DNA from: a virus
IMG/VR virus record: IMGVR_UViG_3300031660_000029
Span: 1-29,914 of that record
Strand: one strand, 5' to 3'
DNA length: 29,914 bases
Position 1 is the stretch's first letter, and every line of letters begins with the position of its first letter. Below, piece by piece: positions 6,113 through 14,039 of this stretch. Both the position numbers and the translations under genes were made by a program. The notes beneath the pieces were generated by a model that ran no database searches, had not been told where the DNA came from, and saw only the letters and a list, made by a program, of their open reading frames with translations.

Positions 6113-9034
6113 TTATAGTGATGGGTTGTTTTCAAGCCGGTCAGATTTCTTGTTGCCGGTGAATGGCTTTTGAAGCGATCCACCACCACTTTCCAGTAAT
6201 TTTACACCTGCTTCGTTCAGTTCTCTAGCATATCGGTCACGAAACTTCTTTGCGGCGTTATCTCTGCCGATCCGAGCATCTCTTGCCAACCAGTATCTTC
6301 GACCTACGCGAACCTCGTCACTGCCCTCTCGGCTGTCCTCGTACTTCTGCGTGCGTATGGTTGCGCTCCACAGCTTATATCTTTCTTTGCCGACAGTTCT
6401 CTGCCACTGGTAGTACATCTCTCCGTCGGGATCAACTGCCACGAGATCAAGGTCAATAGACCTACCGTACTGCTCAACATAGAACGTCAACTTACTTGTT
6501 GGTGCAGTGAATCCCATTCCTTGCTCAAACAACTCGTTCGACAGCACATCGTTGTGTTCAATCATAGACATGCGAGATCCACTCATGTTGTAAGCGTGCC
6601 AATCTAAGCTATCCATGATGACGTCATTGCCATACAGATCCACCTTGGCCCTTAGATCTTTACGGTGCAGTGGCGAACGCTTCATCAATTGCTTGATGAT
6701 GTTATTCATCATGCCGGACGTCTTAGTCTCACGCATCATTGGGTGAGTGCTGACTGAGGCGTCAGGATTCTTCTCCATAAACTTATCAAGCTCTTCAGGC
6801 GTTCCGAACTTATGCTCTGACAGGGTGCCATTCTTTGATTCAGTTGTAGCTACGAACCCATTGTCGGTTGCCTTAGCCAACCACGATAAGTGGCTCGGAA
6901 TCACGAACGACGCTACCTTCTGTCCAACGAGGCGATTGAAGTTGTCTGCAGACGAGTTTCTGCCATCAAACAAGTTAAACATGTCGCCAAGACTTCTGAA
7001 GTATGCTTTGTCAGAGTAATATTCGCCAAGCCCTACCGCGACAGCCATCCAAGCTGTCTCACGCGCAGACGGATCGTTGAACGATTGAGCTGTAGCGACA
7101 CCCTGCGCCATCATACCAATCTGCATACCAATTGGATCTGCTCGATTGTATGCGTGATACGCATCATTGCGATAGAATGACCACGGCTGTATGCCGTTCT
7201 GTTGCCAGATCTTCTGTTGCGCCCGGCTCTTTGGGTAAGCGCCGGTAATTAGTGGTCGTGGTACCTCAACGGTCTCCCCACTAGAGGTCTTAACCTGCTC
7301 GACATTAAGCATTGCGAGGAGAACACCGGCCTGAATCGTAGAACCAAGCGCCACCTTTGAGGCTGCTATGTCACGCTCGGCACCACCCTTTTTCCACTGA
7401 TCTCTCCACTGCTTTGTCGCAGGGGCCAAGAATGTACGCTCTGTAGCGAACTTCACAATGTTGGTGGGCGTTCTGACGTAAGGTAAGAACATTTTTATGA
7501 ACGGTGTCGAGCTTGCTGCTGACTGCACCTTTTGGCTGAACTCGTCTGTGAGGCCGTTAGTGAATGTGTTGAACTCCGCATAATCAATTGCGGCGTCATT
7601 AACTACTCCTGAGTAAACCTCATCTTCGCCTGACAGAATCTTATGTACTTTCGCGGTGTACTCTTCGCTGCCGTACTCAAGCCCTTCTTGAAATGCTGAC
7701 CGGCGCGAGTGAGCATACGACTGCATATTGTAATTTATCACCTTGTAGACTTCATCTGCTGCGCCGAGCATCCTGAATGGCGTTCTTATCATCCAAGGTG
7801 CCAAGGCGTCAATCATCTTGCCCCAAGGTGAGTTCATATTCTCACCAAGCAAGTTCTCTGCTGAGATAGATGGCTTAAAATATCCATCAACCTTAACGGC
7901 ACCCTTGCTCATAAGAAAGTCTGGATTCTTTTCAGCGTCGCGAAATGCCTTAGCAAATATCTTCGGAGCACTAACCATGCCCTCAATCAATGCCTGCATC
8001 ATCGCGTTCGCTTCTTGCAACATAACGCGATCAACAACACCTTCACCGCCTGCATTCTTCCACATCATATCTCTGCCCTTGCCTATGAATGACGCTGCGT
8101 ATCGCTCACCAACACCAGTCAAGGTTGAAGCTATATTGCCAACTTGGTTTGCAATATGGGTGGTCGGTTGCCATAAGTGACTCGCGCTGATCCATTCATT
8201 GATCGCTTGAGTCTTACGCTTGTATTTATTCTGTACGGCAAAGTCTGTGATCCTGCCTAGATCATCACCGAGGCTCAAGATAGCATCAGCCATCTTTTGA
8301 GTTGTGTTGGTGCCACCCATCTGCAGCATGGCGACTTTCATCTGCTCCATCATCCGATCATCAGTACCAATCGTGATCTTCAGTGCGTTCAATGCTCGAC
8401 CAGTCTCATTTGCTGCGCCTGTAAACGCATGGAACAAGGCCGCCTGTTTAGCCACAAGAGCTCGGTACCTGTATTCTTTAGCTATGTCGCCTTGAGCAAG
8501 TTTAATCTCTTTAGAGGCGTCTCTGAGCTCAACTGCGCCCATAACCATTAACTGCCTTCCTCTGGTTAATTCTTCTGCGGTGCGAATGCTCTTGCCTTTC
8601 TTCAGCCATTGGCTGACAGTTTGGCTGTTTGCAAGCGCTTTGTTGACAGTTTCAGCGTGCGTCTGGTGGTCAGCAGGGTTTTTTGATAGCGATCCCACCG
8701 GGCCATCCCATAAGAACGGCGAGTCCATCATTGCCTTAATATCATCAGCACCGTCGATAGCATGTAGGCTGAAGTTGCGTGACTCGTGCCGGTCAGAATT
8801 TACACTCCTATCTGCGTTGTCTATTGCTTCCTTCGCCATTGGCTCTGGTGCCAACCTCGTAGTTATATCATTAACTTCGTTCGGCGTAAGGTTGTCTGGT
8901 CGTTTCAGGTCTTCGCTCTTTAATGCGCCGACAATGCCTGCCTCTACATCGTTGTACACTGACTTAGCTGCATCAACCCCTGACTTAATCAAGCCAACGG
9001 CCTGCTTTACAGTTCCTTTAGGTGCGCTTGGCAT
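6113..9034 (-). CDS. internal virion protein, large polyvalent-protein-like C-terminal part
   Basis: The 973-residue product is mainly helical and lacks signal sequences. I recognise segments typical of giant phage virion/polyvalent proteins: WQPTTHIANQVGNIASTLTG (about 290-310), PFRMLGAADEVYKVINYNM (about 425-445) and MFLPYVRTPTNIVKFATER (about 515-535). Such proteins are carried in the head and are probably injected with the DNA. The N-terminus MPSAPKGTVKQA resembles that of the upstream gene product. The C-terminus is charged (RDARIGRDNAAKKFRDRYA). The ATG overlaps the previous stop as TAATG, so synthesis is coupled. No catalytic motif is evident. A cytosolic role is possible but less likely given the position between ejection proteins and tail fibre. 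Confidence 0.65.
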   Translation of the reverse strand: MPSAPKGTVKQAVGLIKSGVDAAKSVYNDVEAGIVGALKSEDLKRPDNLTPNEVNDITTRLAPEPMAKEAIDNADRSVNSDRHESRNFSLHAIDGADDIKAMMDSPFLWDGPVGSLSKNPADHQTHAETVNKALANSQTVSQWLKKGKSIRTAEELTRGRQLMVMGAVELRDASKEIKLAQGDIAKEYRYRALVAKQAALFHAFTGAANETGRALNALKITIGTDDRMMEQMKVAMLQMGGTNTTQKMADAILSLGDDLGRITDFAVQNKYKRKTQAINEWISASHLWQPTTHIANQVGNIASTLTGVGERYAASFIGKGRDMMWKNAGGEGVVDRVMLQEANAMMQALIEGMVSAPKIFAKAFRDAEKNPDFLMSKGAVKVDGYFKPSISAENLLGENMNSPWGKMIDALAPWMIRTPFRMLGAADEVYKVINYNMQSYAHSRRSAFQEGLEYGSEEYTAKVHKILSGEDEVYSGVVNDAAIDYAEFNTFTNGLTDEFSQKVQSAASSTPFIKMFLPYVRTPTNIVKFATERTFLAPATKQWRDQWKKGGAERDIAASKVALGSTIQAGVLLAMLNVEQVKTSSGETVEVPRPLITGAYPKSRAQQKIWQQNGIQPWSFYRNDAYHAYNRADPIGMQIGMMAQGVATAQSFNDPSARETAWMAVAVGLGEYYSDKAYFRSLGDMFNLFDGRNSSADNFNRLVGQKVASFVIPSHLSWLAKATDNGFVATTESKNGTLSEHKFGTPEELDKFMEKNPDASVSTHPMMRETKTSGMMNNIIKQLMKRSPLHRKDLRAKVDLYGNDVIMDSLDWHAYNMSGSRMSMIEHNDVLSNELFEQGMGFTAPTSKLTFYVEQYGRSIDLDLVAVDPDGEMYYQWQRTVGKERYKLWSATIRTQKYEDSREGSDEVRVGRRYWLARDARIGRDNAAKKFRDRYARELNEAGVKLLESGGGSLQKPFTGNKKSDRLENNPSL

Positions 9035-10851
9035 TACTTCTTACCCCCAATCTTACGGTACGTCATTGACGAACCATCTTTGGTTAAACTACTGTCGTCA
9101 CCCCTAACTTCAGAGCCGATAGAGCTAGACTCTAAACGTCTACTGCGTTCAAGTCCTGCAGCGTCTCTGGCAACTCCAGTTCCATTTCGGTTGTCCAAGG
9201 ACTTGGGACCCCGTCTGGATAGTCGTAGTCCAGATAGTTCGCTCTCGTAACTGGAATCGATGACAGCTCCAGAGCCTGTAATGTTAGATTCTGCCCACTC
9301 TGGTGGGTTGATTCCTCCGGCGTATTCAACGACGTTGCCTCTTGCTTCTTCATAGCTTGCTGCTCCTGTTTGGTATTGTTTCCACATATCTTCAGTGGTT
9401 TTTACGTTGGTTTTGTTTGACTTCCACGCCGCCGGGAATAGTCCGCGAACAGCCTCCCATGTGATGGACTGCATCTGTCTTGGAAGTATACCACGTTGCG
9501 CGGCTGCTATCCTGTAGGCATCAGCAAAGATCCCATAGGTTCCTCTGGCGCCAGTAAGCGAGTCAGACACCCCGGCACCAAGGTTGTGTTGAACCTCGAT
9601 AGACTTTCCTGATAGTGGCCTCAACAGACCTGCAGCGACAGCATGAGTGTCAATAGTGACGTCGCCATGAGCCCCGTGAGGGTTCACAATGTTATTATAA
9701 AAGTTCCTAACCTTATGGGCATTGCCCAGTTGATCGCTAATATTCTGGGGGGATGGATCATTGTAGATACTCACGGCCTTTGATATTTGCGACAAAGACC
9801 CCCACGCGGTCTCCATTGGCTTGCCTTTGCCTGTTAACCGATCCCCCGCAAACTCGCCTTCTGGTGTAATTATCCTATGGGTTCTTGCGTTGTGTGCTTC
9901 GTCATACGCCCTAATCCAACCTGACTTAAATAATGGGTGTACGTCTTTAAGGGCTTTGCCTGTGATGCCTTCAATCATCCCCGCGAACACGGGCTTAGCG
10001 TATATTCTTTCAACGACCTTCTGCATAGCATCATCGAAGACAAACTCTTGGCTTTCTGATAGCGCACTGACCACCCTCTCTCCAAGTGATACGTTCATAA
10101 ACCAGTCACGCTGCGGAGACTGTACTGCGATCATTCCGGCGATAGTTTCCTCATTCACGCTGAACTGCTCTGCGTATCGCTCAGATAGCGCCCGACCACC
10201 GTCATACCACATCGAGCTTCTCTGTCTTGTCACGTCGTCAACCTCGTCATGCAAGTAAAGTAGGTTGTCTACAATATGCTTGGTGAAGTCATCGACCACA
10301 AGTCCTGAGTCTTCTGGGTTAGGCCCCGCCTTATAGTTTGGGTAAGCCTTAATAAGGTTAGCCACTCTCGGCTCTGCATTGGCAAGAGACTCGCGACCTA
10401 CCGTCAAAACGTCCTTGACAGGGTCGGCAATTATTGGATTCTTTTTTGTCACCTTAGCTGTAGGAACCATCGTGCTTGCACGCTTATCGTCACCAAGCTG
10501 AACTGCTTTGTCGGCACGATCCATTGGAAGCCCTGACTTCTCAGGATAGACCGCTGCATCGATGCCATTACCTTCAAGAGCTGCCTGAACTTCTGGCAAC
10601 TGCATTAGCTTAGCTGTATCAAGAGTATCTCTACGGCCTGTCACAGGCGCTTCTGGTGCCACGTCAGGGTTAGGGCTGCCTACAACATCGTCATATAGTG
10701 CCTTAGCTCCACCGACCACATCGTCGACAATATTACCGGCACCTTCAAGGGTATCGTCGATCAGGTTACTAGCGCCTTCGACAGCGCCTTCGACAGCGCC
10801 TTCAGCGGCTCGTGCTGCTTTGCTAACCACGCCTTTAGGTATTGATGGCAT
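9034..10851 (-). CDS. internal virion protein with possible HhH-GPD/DNA glycosylase-like domain
   Basis: The 605-residue product starts with a low-complexity acidic region (residues 15-60, EGAVEGA and DDVVGGA type). The conserved centre contains IAVQSPQRDWFMNVSLGERV (about 240-260), LGNAHKVRNFYNNI (about 372-385), VTIDTHAVAAGLLRP (about 395-410) and LPRQMQSITWEAVRGLFP (about 453-471). The LGxxHK-xxx-FYNN then IDTH order resembles the helix-hairpin-helix followed by the catalytic-Asp VDTH segment of Nth/MutY-type glycosylases. This is an inference from pattern only. The last 100 residues are Ser/Gly/Arg-rich and look disordered. TAATG junctions link it to both flanking genes, so it is probably co-made and co-packaged with them. 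Confidence 0.6.
   Translation of the reverse strand: MPSIPKGVVSKAARAAEGAVEGAVEGASNLIDDTLEGAGNIVDDVVGGAKALYDDVVGSPNPDVAPEAPVTGRRDTLDTAKLMQLPEVQAALEGNGIDAAVYPEKSGLPMDRADKAVQLGDDKRASTMVPTAKVTKKNPIIADPVKDVLTVGRESLANAEPRVANLIKAYPNYKAGPNPEDSGLVVDDFTKHIVDNLLYLHDEVDDVTRQRSSMWYDGGRALSERYAEQFSVNEETIAGMIAVQSPQRDWFMNVSLGERVVSALSESQEFVFDDAMQKVVERIYAKPVFAGMIEGITGKALKDVHPLFKSGWIRAYDEAHNARTHRIITPEGEFAGDRLTGKGKPMETAWGSLSQISKAVSIYNDPSPQNISDQLGNAHKVRNFYNNIVNPHGAHGDVTIDTHAVAAGLLRPLSGKSIEVQHNLGAGVSDSLTGARGTYGIFADAYRIAAAQRGILPRQMQSITWEAVRGLFPAAWKSNKTNVKTTEDMWKQYQTGAASYEEARGNVVEYAGGINPPEWAESNITGSGAVIDSSYESELSGLRLSRRGPKSLDNRNGTGVARDAAGLERSRRLESSSIGSEVRGDDSSLTKDGSSMTYRKIGGKK
10772..10803 (-). repeat. 12-bp tandem repeat, about 2.7 copies
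   Basis: The 12-base unit GCGCCTTCGACA occurs twice in direct succession and then for 8 more bases (plus-strand reading). It encodes the repeated EGAV of the acidic N-terminal region of the 605-residue virion protein. Near-perfect identity suggests recent replication slippage. Confidence 0.85.
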
Positions 10852-13800
10852 TAGTTCGTGACCTCATTTTGTTCTTCGCGCTCTGCAGCCGTTGCCGCCA
10901 CAAGTGCAGGGATTGAGAATTGAGAATAGCTTTTCTTCTTGCCTGTAAGTGGTATCGACCAGTAGCCATGCTCGTCAACCTGAGTTGGAGTACCGCCATC
11001 AACGAGCGAAATCAACTCAGCCTTCTGTCCTGTCAAAGACTTAACGATCTTGCCATGCTCTCTGTCATACTGTGCCTTGTATCCCTTCTCGTACTTCTTC
11101 ATGTACCGTGAACTCAGCACATTACCGTTGGGCCATGCTATTGCTTCGTAGCCTTCATCTTTGGCTTGGATCATCGCTCTTGCTAGTGAGAGCCTCATCC
11201 ATGCCTTCTTCTTGAATGGCGCATCTGGTGGGCCTTTTAGTTCTGCGTCCAATGCTTTTGAGACATCGTTCACACCTTTCACTAAAGGCTCAATTATATT
11301 TATTTTGTCGCTACCCTCTGCGACGAGTTCCTGAAGTTTCACATAGAACGATCTGAGGCCTTGCGCTGCCTTAATGTTGAGATTAATATCTTTATATTGA
11401 GCAGGTATATTGCTAGGCCTTGATCCGTCGGCGTTGAACGACCTAAGATCTCGCGATGCCATCAACACCTTCAGGTTATCATCTCTTGCTTCAATCTTGT
11501 TTGCTATATGCGAAGCGCGATTTTCCGGCGATTCTGACAGCACTTCCAGTAGATGCCTTGAGAGAGGCCCTGTATATTCTTCTGAGTTACCACCAATACG
11601 ATCCACATCAAGCTCTGTCAAAAGCTCAAGCATCTCCGGGCTTTCATTCAAGGCCCTTCTCTTTTTGTACCTATCTGACAGCATGTCGTCAGGATCTAAG
11701 CCCTTGCTATAGCCATGCTTTGATCCTGCTGAGTGCAGGTCGGACTGGTTCTCGTCAATCATCAGAGTCCTGACAGGCTTGCCGCCGGGAGATGTTGCCA
11801 ACTTTCGGTCTGTCACTCGCAAGAATGCCACGATGTTTTCATCAGGAAATAGGTGGTCTTCTTTTTTGTAGCTGCCATCAATATCAGGCGATATGATCTT
11901 TAGCTCACGGTAGTTGTCATGCTCACCATCAGTCACCATATTGCCCCAATGAGTTTTATTAGGGTTCTGGTCGCCGCTCATGCTGTAGGCCATATCGTTC
12001 ATGTCACCCAATGCTTCTGCTATCGCGTGCTCTGCCTCTTGTAGCGTATAACCATCTTCGTTAATAAGATCAATCCCGCTTAGTTCTGCCCGGTACCCGG
12101 AAATATCGTTTCCTGACACACTTATATACTCATTGCCGTAAGCACCATTATAGACGTAATTAGGCGATTCATTATAGGTCAGATTTGCGTCTTTCTGTGC
12201 CATGAACTCATAATGATAGCGCAAACCCGCGTCGGTTCCGTCAGGGTTTTCTTCCCACCACCGCGCCGTGTCCACAAACTCAGGATTGATTACCCCTGCA
12301 TCGTAGTCCTCCATATAGTCAGCTACAATATCTCGCGGCTGACTCGGTCTTCGGTCTAGCTCAAGCTCCGGCATCACAAAGTCTGCTGCACCTCTAGGAT
12401 CTTCGTTATAAGGTAGCGTATTATCTGCAGTCACCTGCTCAACACGAACCATGTGATCTTGGGTGTACTGCACAACTTCTTCTTGAGTAAACTTCTTCTT
12501 TGGATCTTCGGTAAGGTACTTCTCGATGCCAAGCCATTCAAGTTCTTCAGCCTTTACGCCGGACGCCCTTTTCAGATCGGCAAAGATCTTTTGTCCTGAC
12601 ACAGCCTCATTAGTATCGCCAGTCTTGCTGAGTGCGCCTGCACCTGACTTCTTCGACCACTGAGGTATTAGATCTCCGCGTATCACACTCTCAACATGAG
12701 AGTGCATTCCTAATTCATCAATCTTGAGGGGTATTAGGTTTCTCGTAGGTGCATCAGCGTGCTTTACCGCTTCACCAGTGATTGAGCTTGTTTGTTCTTG
12801 CGTCAGCAACCTTTGTCCTGCAGGCAATGTCGCCGCTTGACCAATGCCCACAGTCGGAAGTGTTGTAGCCTGACCTATCCCTGATCCGGGCAGTGTTGGT
12901 GCTTGACCAATGCCCGTATTCGGAAGCGTTGGAGTTTGGCTAGTGCCGGAATCAGGCAGCCTTGTGGGTGCCGGTAATTGCGCTAAGTTTGGATCAAGCG
13001 TGTTCGGCTCTCTGCCGCCAAGCGATACCATGTAAGCGTCTACGATGCTTTGAGTTTGATTCTCATCAAGGTTCAAGCGGTCTGCAAGATCGTCTATAGT
13101 CATCTCTTCAGGGAATACTGCGGGATTGTAAGCGTCGAAGGTAATCTCTTCCACGTTACCATGACTTGCGGCAACAGCCCTGCTGTCCGTCAGGGTTGTT
13201 TTGGCGTCACCACCAGTCCATCCCTTGAATGTTTGACGCAGGCCTTTTACTGCCTTCGGGCCATGCCGAGCGACTATGTGACCGGCACCCGCGAATGCAC
13301 CGCCCATTGCCGCACCACCTGCCGCCCAATAAGCAGGAGTGGATGAGTCAAACTCCCTTCCTTCTGCTGTAGCGCGTAGATCTTCATCTGCTGCGCCCAT
13401 TGCGGCAGAGTATCCTGCGTTCTCGGCAACCGATACTGCTATAGGCAATAACGGCTTGTCTGCAATCCCTTTCAACAACTGTCTGAAATAGGTTTTGCTA
13501 GTATTCTTTGCGATGCCTCGTGCAGCAATACCCGCGACACTTGCAAGGCCGACCCACGCTAAAGGATCTGCGGCGGTATATGCCAACCCTCTGCCGAATT
13601 GCTTTAGAGTGATGTCTGTCTGGTCATAGGCGTCGATCATTTTCATCATCGACTTTATTGTAGTGGGATCTTGTTTGCTCATCACAGACCAGTCGATAAT
13701 CATCTTAGACAGGTTTGCGTTGTACGACGCAGCATAATTAACACCGTAGTCTCCAAAGTCTTCGTCGGACTCTAGTCTCGGCGGCAGTGGTGGCTGCTTC

Positions 13801-14039
13801 GCGCCCTGTGACTCGTTGCGTGCATAGGTAGCTTCTTGAGATGCTCTGTCGGCTGCATATACCTCTTTCGCAAGGCCGATAAAATCCCCTTGAGTCTTCA
13901 GGACAGACTCGTCTGTAGATGGTGAGCCGGTAGGCTCAAAGTCAGATGACTCAAACTCATCTGGAAGTCCTTCATCTGGAAGTGCTGCTCGGCGTCCGTG
14001 GACGTAGCTTTCAATAGGGCTTATACGGTTATCATTCAT
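10851..14039 (-). CDS. internal virion protein with polyvalent-protein 'EIQSD/IAW' domain
   Basis: The roughly 1062-residue product has three parts. Residues 145-260 are Gly/Ala-rich and hydrophobic (YTAADPLAWVGLASVAGIAA, AYWAAGGAAMGGAFAGAG), consistent with membrane-inserting ejection proteins. Residues about 359-406 are 11-residue TLPxxGIGQAx repeats. Residues about 590-1000 carry DNYRELKIISP, the motif LMIDENQSDLH and WMRLSLARAMIQAKDEGYEAIAW. I know these from giant phage polyvalent proteins as ...NYREL...EIQSDWHQ...W..LALKR...GYD.IAW. The function of that domain is unknown; the invariant acids suggest an enzyme. The apparent first start is GTG at 14045; I prefer ATG at 14039, overlapping the previous stop by 8 bases. 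The next gene starts in a TAATG junction. Confidence 0.68.
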   Translation of the reverse strand: MNDNRISPIESYVHGRRAALPDEGLPDEFESSDFEPTGSPSTDESVLKTQGDFIGLAKEVYAADRASQEATYARNESQGAKQPPLPPRLESDEDFGDYGVNYAASYNANLSKMIIDWSVMSKQDPTTIKSMMKMIDAYDQTDITLKQFGRGLAYTAADPLAWVGLASVAGIAARGIAKNTSKTYFRQLLKGIADKPLLPIAVSVAENAGYSAAMGAADEDLRATAEGREFDSSTPAYWAAGGAAMGGAFAGAGHIVARHGPKAVKGLRQTFKGWTGGDAKTTLTDSRAVAASHGNVEEITFDAYNPAVFPEEMTIDDLADRLNLDENQTQSIVDAYMVSLGGREPNTLDPNLAQLPAPTRLPDSGTSQTPTLPNTGIGQAPTLPGSGIGQATTLPTVGIGQAATLPAGQRLLTQEQTSSITGEAVKHADAPTRNLIPLKIDELGMHSHVESVIRGDLIPQWSKKSGAGALSKTGDTNEAVSGQKIFADLKRASGVKAEELEWLGIEKYLTEDPKKKFTQEEVVQYTQDHMVRVEQVTADNTLPYNEDPRGAADFVMPELELDRRPSQPRDIVADYMEDYDAGVINPEFVDTARWWEENPDGTDAGLRYHYEFMAQKDANLTYNESPNYVYNGAYGNEYISVSGNDISGYRAELSGIDLINEDGYTLQEAEHAIAEALGDMNDMAYSMSGDQNPNKTHWGNMVTDGEHDNYRELKIISPDIDGSYKKEDHLFPDENIVAFLRVTDRKLATSPGGKPVRTLMIDENQSDLHSAGSKHGYSKGLDPDDMLSDRYKKRRALNESPEMLELLTELDVDRIGGNSEEYTGPLSRHLLEVLSESPENRASHIANKIEARDDNLKVLMASRDLRSFNADGSRPSNIPAQYKDINLNIKAAQGLRSFYVKLQELVAEGSDKINIIEPLVKGVNDVSKALDAELKGPPDAPFKKKAWMRLSLARAMIQAKDEGYEAIAWPNGNVLSSRYMKKYEKGYKAQYDREHGKIVKSLTGQKAELISLVDGGTPTQVDEHGYWSIPLTGKKKSYSQFSIPALVAATAAEREEQNEVTN
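12818..12961 (-). repeat. 33-bp coding repeat (11-residue TLPxxGIGQAx), about 4 copies
   Basis: Successive 11-residue units TLPNTGIGQAP, TLPGSGIGQAT and TLPTVGIGQAA are preceded by the divergent RLPDSGTSQTP and followed by the partial TLPAGQ. They form a Pro/Gly linker between the hydrophobic N-terminal part and the conserved C-terminal domain of the virion protein. Confidence 0.85.

Noticed and set aside
9132-9353. 73-codon alternative minus-strand frame inside the 605-residue gene
   Set aside because: It lies in the low-complexity C-terminal coding region, in another frame, without a ribosome-binding site or neighbour junction.
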